20,941 nt of DNA from Waddliaceae bacterium. GTDB taxonomy: Bacteria > Chlamydiota > Chlamydiia > Chlamydiales > SLFE01. This document shows positions 1 through 5,788 of this stretch, piece by piece. The stretch spans positions 1-20,941 of the forward strand of contig SLFE01000138.1 in the NCBI GenBank assembly GCA_007124415.1, read 5' to 3'. The notes under the pieces were generated by a model that saw only the letters and a list, made by a program, of their open reading frames with translations, was not told the DNA's origin and ran no database searches. The translations under genes and the position numbers were made by a program. Numbering within the stretch: position 1 is the stretch's first letter; each line of letters begins with the position of its first letter.

Positions 1-1
1 C

Positions 2-154
2 CTTGTCTTGCGTACGAGCATTGAAGTCTTTACAAAAAGCCATGATATTCAGACCGGCGGCCCCTAAAGCAGGACCGATAGGCGGAGCCGGGTTGGCCTT
101 GCCTGCCGGAATCTGTAGCTTAATGACTTTTACTATCTTTTTCTTTTTAGCCAT
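2..154 (-). CDS. rplK: 50S ribosomal protein L11, 5' part only
   Basis: The window holds the first 51 codons of rplK; the rest lies beyond the left edge. L11 binds the GTPase-associated region of 23S rRNA and helps factor-dependent steps of translation. The visible protein begins MAKKKKIVKVIKLQIPAGKA and continues through the conserved proline/glycine-rich segment PAPPIGPALGAAGLNIMAFC, typical of the L11 N-terminal domain. The ATG at 154 is preceded by a GAGGA ribosome-binding site about nine bases upstream. It follows nusG by about 100 bases on the same strand, the usual bacterial and chlamydial order (secE-nusG-rplK). Confidence 0.97.
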   Translation of the reverse strand, partial: MAKKKKIVKVIKLQIPAGKANPAPPIGPALGAAGLNIMAFCKDFNARTQDK

Positions 155-254
155 TTATTCTTTCCTCAAAAGGGTTTTTCTTCTCAAATCCCTTCATCCA
201 TTTTAGTCATTTAAGAGGCATTATGACGTAAGCTATGAAGAGACCAATAATTTT

Positions 255-791
255 TTACGAGTCGTCATCAACTCTTTCTACCTGTGCAAATTCAAGATCG
301 TCGACACGGGTGTCTCTTCCGAAAATCGAAACCATGACGCTTAGTTTTCCTTTTTCATGGAAGACTTCGGTAACCGTTCCTTCGAAATTATAGAAAACAC
401 CATCAACTATTTTTACGACATCGCCTATTTCAAAAGGATGCTTCTGTGTTACGGTATCTTTCTTCTTCTGGAGATCTTTTAAAATTTCGTCAACTTCTGC
501 GTCAGTCAACGATGTCGGCTGAGCGCCTCCCAAAAATCCGACCACGCCATTCGTCATTTTTACGTACTGCAGAGACTCGTCATTCAATTCCATCTTAATC
601 AAAATGTATCCGGGCCATAGCTTCTTTTCGACAATCTTCTGTTCGCCGCCTTTAACTTCCGACACATTTTCTGTGGGAACCATGACTTCGTTTATAAAAT
701 CCTGCACTTTCCTGACAGAAGCCTGCTCTTCTATCGAGCGCTTTACCTTTTTTTCCTGACCGGAGAGAACCTGTAAAACGTACCAATTCAT
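255..791 (-). CDS. nusG: Transcription termination/antitermination protein NusG
   Basis: NusG binds RNA polymerase, suppresses pausing, and links transcription to Rho or to the ribosome through S10. The 178-residue product begins MNWYVLQVLSGQEKKVKR, the start of an NGN domain. The conserved segment KLWPGYILIKMELND lies in the middle and a C-terminal KOW motif (FEIGDVVKIVDGVFYNFEGTV) follows. I chose the ATG at 791 over an in-frame start nine codons upstream because it gives the family's N-terminus and has AGGA nine bases before it. The gene sits 11 bases downstream of secE and is probably co-transcribed with it. Confidence 0.96.
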   Translation of the reverse strand: MNWYVLQVLSGQEKKVKRSIEEQASVRKVQDFINEVMVPTENVSEVKGGEQKIVEKKLWPGYILIKMELNDESLQYVKMTNGVVGFLGGAQPTSLTDAEVDEILKDLQKKKDTVTQKHPFEIGDVVKIVDGVFYNFEGTVTEVFHEKGKLSVMVSIFGRDTRVDDLEFAQVERVDDDS

Positions 792-802
792 TGTTATTAT
801 TC

Positions 803-1063
803 CTACCCTGCAATCCAATGCACTATGTTACCGAGGCCGACCAGCGCGCTGCGCACAAACAAATCGATTCCATATATCATAATCCCCAGCGTAAAGGTTG
901 CTCCTACGACTATCTTCGTATACGAGCGCAATTCTGCTTTTCCCGTCCAGGAAATCCGCTGAATCTCTTTCTTGACCTCGCCAAAAAAACTTGCGGTTCT
1001 CTGCATGGATCCTTTAGATCCCTGGGTTGACGTTTGCTTTTTTTTAGCATCCATTAGATTCAT
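803..1063 (-). CDS. secE: Preprotein translocase subunit SecE
   Basis: SecE is the small essential subunit that clamps SecY in the inner-membrane translocon. The 86-residue product has a charged N-terminus, the conserved amphipathic segment SFFGEVKKEIQRISWTGKAEL (near residues 26-46) and a single membrane segment (VVGATFTLGIMIYGIDLFV, near residues 52-70), matching the short one-helix SecE form. An in-frame ATG three codons in (1054) is an alternative start; the first has a weak GGGA upstream. It lies between tRNA-Trp and nusG, as in chlamydiae. Confidence 0.93.
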   Translation of the reverse strand: MNLMDAKKKQTSTQGSKGSMQRTASFFGEVKKEIQRISWTGKAELRSYTKIVVGATFTLGIMIYGIDLFVRSALVGLGNIVHWIAG

Positions 1064-1082
1064 AGTATCCCATTATGGTTTG

Positions 1083-1158
1083 TGGCGAGTGCGGAGGGGC
1101 TCGAACCCCCGACCTGCGGCTTTGGAGACCGCTGCTCTACCAACTGAGCTACACACCC
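1083..1158 (-). tRNA. trnW: tRNA-Trp (anticodon CCA)
   Basis: Read on the minus strand, the 76-base sequence folds as a cloverleaf. The 7-bp acceptor pairs GGGTGTG with CGCACTC (two G-T wobbles), the D stem is GCTC/GAGC, the anticodon stem is GCGGT/GCCGC around the loop CTCCAAA, and the T arm contains TTCGAGC. The loop gives anticodon CCA, tryptophan. The 3' CCA is encoded. Only 19 bases separate it from secE, so a shared transcript is likely. Confidence 0.96.
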
Positions 1159-1164
1159 ATAAGT

Positions 1165-1193
1165 AAAACCGGGAGGACATATCTTCCTCCCGG
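1165..1193 (-). terminator. Hairpin terminator after tuf
   Basis: A perfect 8-bp inverted repeat (CCGGGAGG / CCTCCCGG, 9-base loop) lies 14 bases after the tuf stop and is followed on the minus strand by only four T residues. It fits a weak rho-independent terminator. The T run ends just 6 bases before tRNA-Trp, so the tRNA-Trp/secE/nusG transcript must come from read-through, processing, or a promoter inside tuf. Confidence 0.75.
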
Positions 1194-1206
1194 ATCGATA
1201 ACATCA

Positions 1207-2391
1207 TTACTCAATAATTTCGGACACTGTTCCTGCGCCGATTGTTCGTCCGCCTTCGCGTATCGCAAATCTCTGTCCAACTTCCAATGCGACCGGCGCA
1301 ATCAGATTGGCAGTGATTTCTACGTTGTCGCCTGGCATAACCATCTCGGTGCCGGCAGGAAGTTCTACTGTTCCGGTCACGTCGGTCGTTCTAATATAGA
1401 ACTGAGGACGATAACCCTGGAAGAACGGCTTGTGCCTTCCGCCCTCTTCTTTTGTCAGAACGTATACCGGGCCTTTAAACTTGGTGTGAGGCGTGCAAGA
1501 GCCGGGAGCGGCAAGAACCATTCCGCGCTCAACATCATTTTTCTCGACACCTCTCAGAAGAACCCCAACGTTCTCGCCGGGATGAACTTCTTCCAAAGTT
1601 TTATTAAACATCTCAAGTCCTGTCGCCACTGTTTGACGCGTGTCTTTCAAACCGACTATTTCAAGCTTGTCATTGAGCTTGATAACTCCCCGTTCAACTC
1701 GTCCGGTCACCACAGTACCTCGTCCGGGTATGGAGAAAACGTCCTCTATCGGCATCAGGAATGGCTTGTCGAAATCTCTTTCCGGCTCCGGAATCGACTG
1801 GTCGACTTGCTTCATTAGCTCAATGATTTTTTCCTCAGCGCTTTCGTCGCCGTCAAGGGCTTTCAATGCTGAACCGCGGATGATAGGAACATCTTTGTAG
1901 CCTTTAGCTTCAAGGATCTCATGCAGTTCAAGCTCCACCAGGTCAAGAAGCTCTTCATCTTCCGCGCCCAGCATATCGCACTTGTTAAGAAATACGACGA
2001 TTCCGGGAACATTCATTTGCCTGGCCAGCAGGATGTGCTCCTTTGTCTGAGGCATCGCTCCGTCAGTAGCCGCAACAACAAGTATTGCCCCGTCCATTTG
2101 GGCAGCCCCTGTAATCATGTTCTTAACGTAGTCCGCGTGTCCCGGACAGTCAACGTGTGCATAGTGGCGCGCGTCTGTTTGATACTCAACGTGGGAAGCG
2201 TTGATCGTAATGCCGCGCTTTTGCTCTTCCGGCGCGCTGTCGATTTGAGCAAAGTTTTTTGCGTCTCCGCCGTACTTTTTAGTCAGCACCTTGCTTATCG
2301 CAGCCGTCAGAGTTGTTTTGCCATGGTCGACGTGACCGATGGTTCCGATATTTAAGTGTGGCTTTTCCCGCTTAAATGCTTGCTTAGCCAT
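1207..2391 (-). CDS. tuf: Elongation factor Tu
   Basis: EF-Tu is the GTPase that delivers aminoacyl-tRNA to the ribosome. The 394-residue product is full length. It carries the P-loop GHVDHGKT (residues 19-26), the switch II motif DCPGHADYVKNM, the guanine-specificity motif NKCD, and domain II/III sequence ending RTIGAGTVSEIIE. The ATG at 2391 is preceded by GGAGG nine bases upstream. It lies between tRNA-Thr and tRNA-Trp, and a hairpin terminator follows it. This is a standard chlamydial tuf locus, and I see nothing abnormal in the protein. Confidence 0.99.
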   Translation of the reverse strand: MAKQAFKREKPHLNIGTIGHVDHGKTTLTAAISKVLTKKYGGDAKNFAQIDSAPEEQKRGITINASHVEYQTDARHYAHVDCPGHADYVKNMITGAAQMDGAILVVAATDGAMPQTKEHILLARQMNVPGIVVFLNKCDMLGAEDEELLDLVELELHEILEAKGYKDVPIIRGSALKALDGDESAEEKIIELMKQVDQSIPEPERDFDKPFLMPIEDVFSIPGRGTVVTGRVERGVIKLNDKLEIVGLKDTRQTVATGLEMFNKTLEEVHPGENVGVLLRGVEKNDVERGMVLAAPGSCTPHTKFKGPVYVLTKEEGGRHKPFFQGYRPQFYIRTTDVTGTVELPAGTEMVMPGDNVEITANLIAPVALEVGQRFAIREGGRTIGAGTVSEIIE

Positions 2392-2438
2392 TTGTATTTT
2401 CCTCCGTAGACAACTTCATGTTTTTTGTTAAATTTGGT

Positions 2439-2510
2439 TGCCCAGAAGAGGAATTGAACCTCCGACCGCTTGCTTACCATGCAAGTGCTCTACCTCTGAG
2501 CTATCTGGGC
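2439..2510 (-). tRNA. trnT: tRNA-Thr (anticodon GGT)
   Basis: On the minus strand the 72-base sequence folds with acceptor GCCCAGA/TCTGGGC, D stem GCTC/GAGC, anticodon stem CTTGC/GCAAG around ATGGTAA, and a T arm with TTCAATT. The anticodon GGT reads threonine codons ACC/ACU. The 3' CCA is not encoded: the discriminator A is followed by ACCA. It lies 47 bases before tuf. Confidence 0.96.
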
Positions 2511-2651
2511 TAATCAATATTTCTTTATCTGCAGTCTTCCGCTTTTGCTTTCTGGCAAGAGTTGGTCAAACACACCGCAATTGAAAGCTTATAAGTTTAA
2601 TGTCTTCCGCAAATAAAATCAATAGGGTTGAAAAGTTTTTCTTATCCAATC

Positions 2652-2870
2652 CTATTTTTGCCTATAAACGATTCGAGCCTTTGTCAAATCGTAAGGTGAT
2701 AATTCGCAAGTCACCACATCCCCTGCCAGAACACGGATATTTCTCATCCGCATTTTGCCGCAGAGATGGGCGTGAACCGTCATACCGTTTTCCAACTTCA
2801 CCCGAAAAGTCATATTCGGAAGCAATTCTTCGACGGTGCCGTCAACTTTAATCGTGTCTTCTTTAGCCAT
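2652..2870 (-). CDS. infA: Translation initiation factor IF-1
   Basis: IF-1 binds the A site of the 30S subunit during initiation. The 72-residue product is the normal length and is one S1-like OB fold: MAKEDTIKVDGTVEELLPNM, then FRVKLENGMTVHAHLCGKMR and VTCELSPYDLTKARIVYR. The ATG at 2870 has AAGGA a few bases upstream. A promoter-like pair lies at 2901-2930. It is the first gene of the infA-tuf-secE-nusG block. The 140 bases between it and tRNA-Thr contain no gene that I can support. Confidence 0.97.
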   Translation of the reverse strand: MAKEDTIKVDGTVEELLPNMTFRVKLENGMTVHAHLCGKMRMRNIRVLAGDVVTCELSPYDLTKARIVYRQK

Positions 2871-2900
2871 AAATCCTTAAAAAAATCGATATACGATGTG

Positions 2901-2930
2901 ATTAAATAATGATTTTAGCATTAAAGTCAA
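2901..2930 (-). promoter_or_regulatory. Candidate sigma-66/sigma-70 promoter for infA
   Basis: On the minus strand, TTGACT (2925-2930) and TTTAAT (2901-2906) are separated by 18 bases. The -10 lies about 30 bases before the infA ATG, leaving room for a short leader containing AAGGA. This is a match to consensus only. Confidence 0.55.
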
Positions 2931-2990
2931 CTAAATAGCAATAGATAGGATCGCAAAAAATCAAAAAATACCTTTTTCTTACCGTTCCCT

Positions 2991-3060
2991 CATGCCCCGC
3001 CTCTTAATCACGGTCTCGCGATACATCGCGCGGCCGTTAATTGAGCCTGCATGCCCCGGC
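2991..3060. repeat. Structured spacer: near-direct repeats around an imperfect hairpin
   Basis: Two near-identical copies of CATGCCCCG (from 2991 and from 3050) flank a hairpin-forming stretch. The hairpin core is the perfect inverted repeat CGCGAT/ATCGCG (3017-3022 and 3025-3030), with an outer pairing ACGG/CCGT (3010-3013 and 3034-3037) and further TTAA/TTAA and CTC/GAG pairing out to 3001-3045. It lies between the infA promoter and the SufE-like gene. No protein-coding signal is seen here. It could be a terminator-like or regulatory RNA element; its function is unknown. Confidence 0.5.
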
Positions 3061-3097
3061 TGGTTAAAAAATGTCCTTCATGTTAAACTTAAACATT

Positions 3098-3535
3098 ATG
3101 TATCAATCTTGTCTAAAAAAGCAGATGAAAGTTAAGGAAAGATTTGAAGGCTCGCCTTCGGATGAGGTCAAATACGATATAATTATTAATATGGGAAAAG
3201 GCCAGCAGACAATGAGCTCTGCGCTGATGACAGAAAATAACCTTGTCAAAGGTTGTCAAAGCACAATGTATCTCCACTCGCGATACGAAAACGGTGCGGT
3301 GCATTTCCAAGCCTTTTCCGACGCCCTTATATCTTCCGGGCTGGCCCAGATGATGATCGAGGTGTACAGCGGAGAGGATCCCGAAACAATACTTAAATGC
3401 CCTCCTACGTTCATCGAAGAACTGAATATACCTGCAAGCCTCACCCCTAACAGAGCGAACGGCCTCTACAATATCCATTTAAGAATGAAGCAGGACGCGC
3501 TTAACTATCTGATTACAAAAGGTGGACATCCTTAA
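3098..3535 (+). CDS. sufE: SufE-like Fe-S cluster assembly protein
   Basis: SufE accepts sulfur from the cysteine desulfurase SufS and passes it to the SufBCD scaffold. The 145-residue product matches the family in length and pattern: an N-terminal helix with KYDIIINMGK, the sulfur-acceptor motif KGCQSTMYLHS with its cysteine at residue 53, then FSDALISSGLAQMMI and the C-terminal LTPNRANGLYNIHLRMK. I chose the ATG at 3098 because it gives the E. coli-like N-terminus; 3071 and 3125 are alternatives, and none has a strong ribosome-binding site. It stands alone on the plus strand, with no suf partner visible. Its last 23 bases overlap the 3' end of the convergent permease gene. Confidence 0.85.
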   Translation: MYQSCLKKQMKVKERFEGSPSDEVKYDIIINMGKGQQTMSSALMTENNLVKGCQSTMYLHSRYENGAVHFQAFSDALISSGLAQMMIEVYSGEDPETILKCPPTFIEELNIPASLTPNRANGLYNIHLRMKQDALNYLITKGGHP

Positions 3536-4766
3536 CGTCGTAAATCGACGAAAGCAGTCCGAGGTGTACGAAAACTTCGATTCCGAGCGAGTAAACAAAA
3601 AAGAGAATTGTCAAAATCAATACAATCTTGAAGCCGGCAATTCCCGCCATCGCCGGCAGATTCTTGCGGTAGCGGCCAACCCACACCATCATCACAGGAA
3701 GCATACCATTTAGGATTGTATCTCCAAAGCCCCCTGATATATCCATTGCAACCAGAAAGGCCCGTTCGTAATTGATAGCGAAAAACAGTGTTGGCACGGC
3801 TATGATCAGCCCGAGCTTGACTCGTCCCAAACCAGCCTTTTTAATCTTGAGCCCGTCTGACAAAAAATCAAAAAGCCCAAGAGACATCCCTAAAAATGAA
3901 GTAATTAAAGCAAAAAATGCAAAAAATTCAGCAATCGTTACCACCCAAATGTTATCGGTGGCCTTTTTGATGAATTTTGTGGCTATGGCCCCTTCGTGAA
4001 GCGCCTGGACCAAGCCATCGGGCCCTTCCGCAGGAACAATGCCGAGAACGAGAAGCTGCCACATAATATAAACTATAAGAGTGATCGATGTTCCGCCTAT
4101 AACACTTATCTTCAGATGTTTGGCGTTTCTTTTTAAGTACGGGGTCAGGCTCGGCACCATGGTCTGATAAGAAAATGAGGTCAGAATCAACGGCACTCCA
4201 AGAAAAGCAAAGTGCCAACGCTGATGGAGGAGATTGGCGAGTTTAATCTCTTGTACCCCTACGCCTATGATCAAAAAATAAGCTCCCAGCATTCCGAAAA
4301 ACAAAACGGTATTGACCCTTCCGACAATTTTTGCCCCGAGATCGACCAATAAGCCGAAAGCTAGAAAAAAAATGAGGCATCCGAGCGTTCGGGAAAGTTC
4401 AATATCAAAGTAATCGGCCATCACGGAAACAATATACATACCTCCGCCGGCAGTATAGGCAATGATTGAGGCATAGCAAATGAACAAATAAAGAATCCAA
4501 CTGGCGATTTTCCCGGGAAGCCCGAGCATGCGAGAGGACATTGAAATAATGTGAGCCCCTTCCTCAAGCCATAAACTCACTTCTACAAGAAGCAGTCCCG
4601 TCAAAGTCATGGCGGCCCAGCAGCACAGCATCACGACTAGGGAGGGGAAAAATCCGCTGATACCCGTAGCGACAGGAAGGGCTAGCATGCCCCCGCCTAT
4701 GCTTGTTCCTGCGACTAGCAAGGTTGCGGACAAGATCCTGGACTTTGGGGCAGATGGGGCTTGCAA
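3513..4766 (-). CDS. tyrP: Aromatic amino acid permease (TyrP/Mtr, HAAAP family)
   Basis: This is an inner-membrane symporter likely to import tyrosine or tryptophan. The 417-residue product has the family's N-terminal signature GTSIGGGMLALPVATG and about 11 hydrophobic segments. FSYQTMVPSLTPYLKRN and DISGGFGDTILNGMLPVMMVW are typical of the TyrP/TnaB/Mtr group. The start is TTG at 4766; no in-frame ATG lies nearby, and AGGA stands nine bases before the TTG, at ideal spacing. A promoter-like pair lies just upstream. The 3' end overlaps the SufE-like gene tail to tail. Chlamydiae carry tyrP homologues and depend on imported amino acids. Tyrosine versus tryptophan specificity cannot be read from sequence. 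Confidence 0.88.
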   Translation of the reverse strand: MQAPSAPKSRILSATLLVAGTSIGGGMLALPVATGISGFFPSLVVMLCCWAAMTLTGLLLVEVSLWLEEGAHIISMSSRMLGLPGKIASWILYLFICYASIIAYTAGGGMYIVSVMADYFDIELSRTLGCLIFFLAFGLLVDLGAKIVGRVNTVLFFGMLGAYFLIIGVGVQEIKLANLLHQRWHFAFLGVPLILTSFSYQTMVPSLTPYLKRNAKHLKISVIGGTSITLIVYIMWQLLVLGIVPAEGPDGLVQALHEGAIATKFIKKATDNIWVVTIAEFFAFFALITSFLGMSLGLFDFLSDGLKIKKAGLGRVKLGLIIAVPTLFFAINYERAFLVAMDISGGFGDTILNGMLPVMMVWVGRYRKNLPAMAGIAGFKIVLILTILFFVYSLGIEVFVHLGLLSSIYDVKDVHLL

Positions 4767-4793
4767 ATCAAAAATTCCTATGATTGAGCTATA

Positions 4794-4822
4794 GATTTAA
4801 CTTTTTTTACCTTTGACGTCAA
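4794..4822 (-). promoter_or_regulatory. Candidate promoter for the permease gene
   Basis: On the minus strand, TTGACG (4817-4822) and TAAATC (4794-4799) are 17 bases apart, giving a start about 20 bases before the TTG codon. The -35 is embedded in the 8-base palindrome TGACGTCA, a possible operator, though this may be chance. Confidence 0.5.
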
Positions 4823-4853
4823 TGTTATATAAATCGGTTCCATGCGATTGGGA

Positions 4854-5750
4854 TTATTGGAGGGAAGGGCTGTCGGTAGCGATGCCCATGGCATGGATCC
4901 CGTTGTCAACATGCAGGACTTCACCTGTGATGGCAGAAGCGAGCGGCGAGAGTAAAAATGCGGCGGCTCTGCCAACTTCCGGAGCGGTCAAATCTTTGGG
5001 CAGCGGTGCGTTCGCCTCTGAGTAGGCAATCATCTTGTCGATGAATCCGATAGCTTTGGCCGCACGGCTGCCGAGGGGGCCTGCGGAGATGGCATTGACG
5101 CGCATGCCCCATTGGCGGCCCGCTTCCCACGCAAGGTAGCGAGTGTCGCTTTCCAGCGCGGCTTTAGCTGCATTCAATCCGCCGCCATAGCCGGGAACCA
5201 CCCTCTCGGCGGCAAGAAAACTCAACGTCAAGGCAGAGGCCCCTTCATTCATGAAAGGGCCAAAATGAGAAACAAGGCTGACAAAAGAGTAGGCCGAGGC
5301 GCTGACGGCAGCTAAATATCCATTCCTAGTCGTCTCTATCAATGGTTTCTGAGCTTCCGGGCCGTTGGCCAAAGAATGGACAAGAATATCAATGCTTCCA
5401 AATTCCTCTTTAACATGGGCGGCGACTTCGGAAACGGTATACCGGGACACATTGCGATACCGTTTGTTGTCCTTAATGTCATCAGGAACGTCTTCGGGAT
5501 AATCGTAGGCGGCGTCAAGGGGGTAAATCCGCGCGATCTCCATTTTTGAGCCGTCGTCAAGAGTTAGAGACTCGTCTAGCTTTCCATTTTCCAAACTTCT
5601 CAAAAAGATTTGATAAACAGGTGGCCACGTGCCCAATATCACTTGAGCTCCGGCCTCCGCAAGCGCCTTGGCAACGGCCCATCCGTACCCGCGGTCGTCG
5701 GCAACGCCGGCGACAAATGCTTTTTTACCTTTAAGATGAATTCCCAGCAT
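4854..5750 (-). CDS. fabI: Enoyl-[acyl-carrier-protein] reductase (NADH), plant/chlamydial type
   Basis: FabI catalyses the last reductive step of each type II fatty-acid elongation cycle, trans-2-enoyl-ACP to acyl-ACP, in the cytoplasm. The 298-residue Rossmann protein starts with the nucleotide-binding segment GVADDRGYGWAVAKALAEAG. It has VHSLANGPE in the middle and the catalytic pair Tyr188/Lys196 in YGGGLNAAKAALESDTRYLA. The seven residues between Tyr and Lys, and the long insert after the first strand, match the plant/apicoplast/chlamydial form rather than E. coli FabI, which has six. It begins 38 bases after the receptor trio on the same strand, but a consensus TATAAT just upstream suggests its own promoter. 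No ribosome-binding site is visible. Confidence 0.96.
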   Translation of the reverse strand: MLGIHLKGKKAFVAGVADDRGYGWAVAKALAEAGAQVILGTWPPVYQIFLRSLENGKLDESLTLDDGSKMEIARIYPLDAAYDYPEDVPDDIKDNKRYRNVSRYTVSEVAAHVKEEFGSIDILVHSLANGPEAQKPLIETTRNGYLAAVSASAYSFVSLVSHFGPFMNEGASALTLSFLAAERVVPGYGGGLNAAKAALESDTRYLAWEAGRQWGMRVNAISAGPLGSRAAKAIGFIDKMIAYSEANAPLPKDLTAPEVGRAAAFLLSPLASAITGEVLHVDNGIHAMGIATDSPSLQ

Positions 5751-5759
5751 AAGCTAGCG

Positions 5760-5786
5760 ATTATAAGAAATGATTGTTTTTTTCAA
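5760..5786 (-). promoter_or_regulatory. Candidate fabI promoter very close to the start codon
   Basis: A perfect TATAAT lies at 5760-5765 (minus strand), only nine bases before the fabI ATG. A TTGAAA (5781-5786) stands 15 bases upstream of it, shorter than ideal. Transcription from it would give a transcript with almost no leader. Confidence 0.5.
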
Positions 5787-5788
5787 AA

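Noticed and set aside
1075..1818. A 247-codon open frame on the plus strand opposite tuf
   Set aside because: It lies antisense to a certain tuf gene, runs through a tRNA, and has no recognisable product.
2620..2656. A weak AATAGG/CCTATT inverted repeat just after infA as a terminator
   Set aside because: The stem is only six AT-rich pairs with a long loop and overlaps the stop codon; tRNA-Thr and tuf may well be read through.
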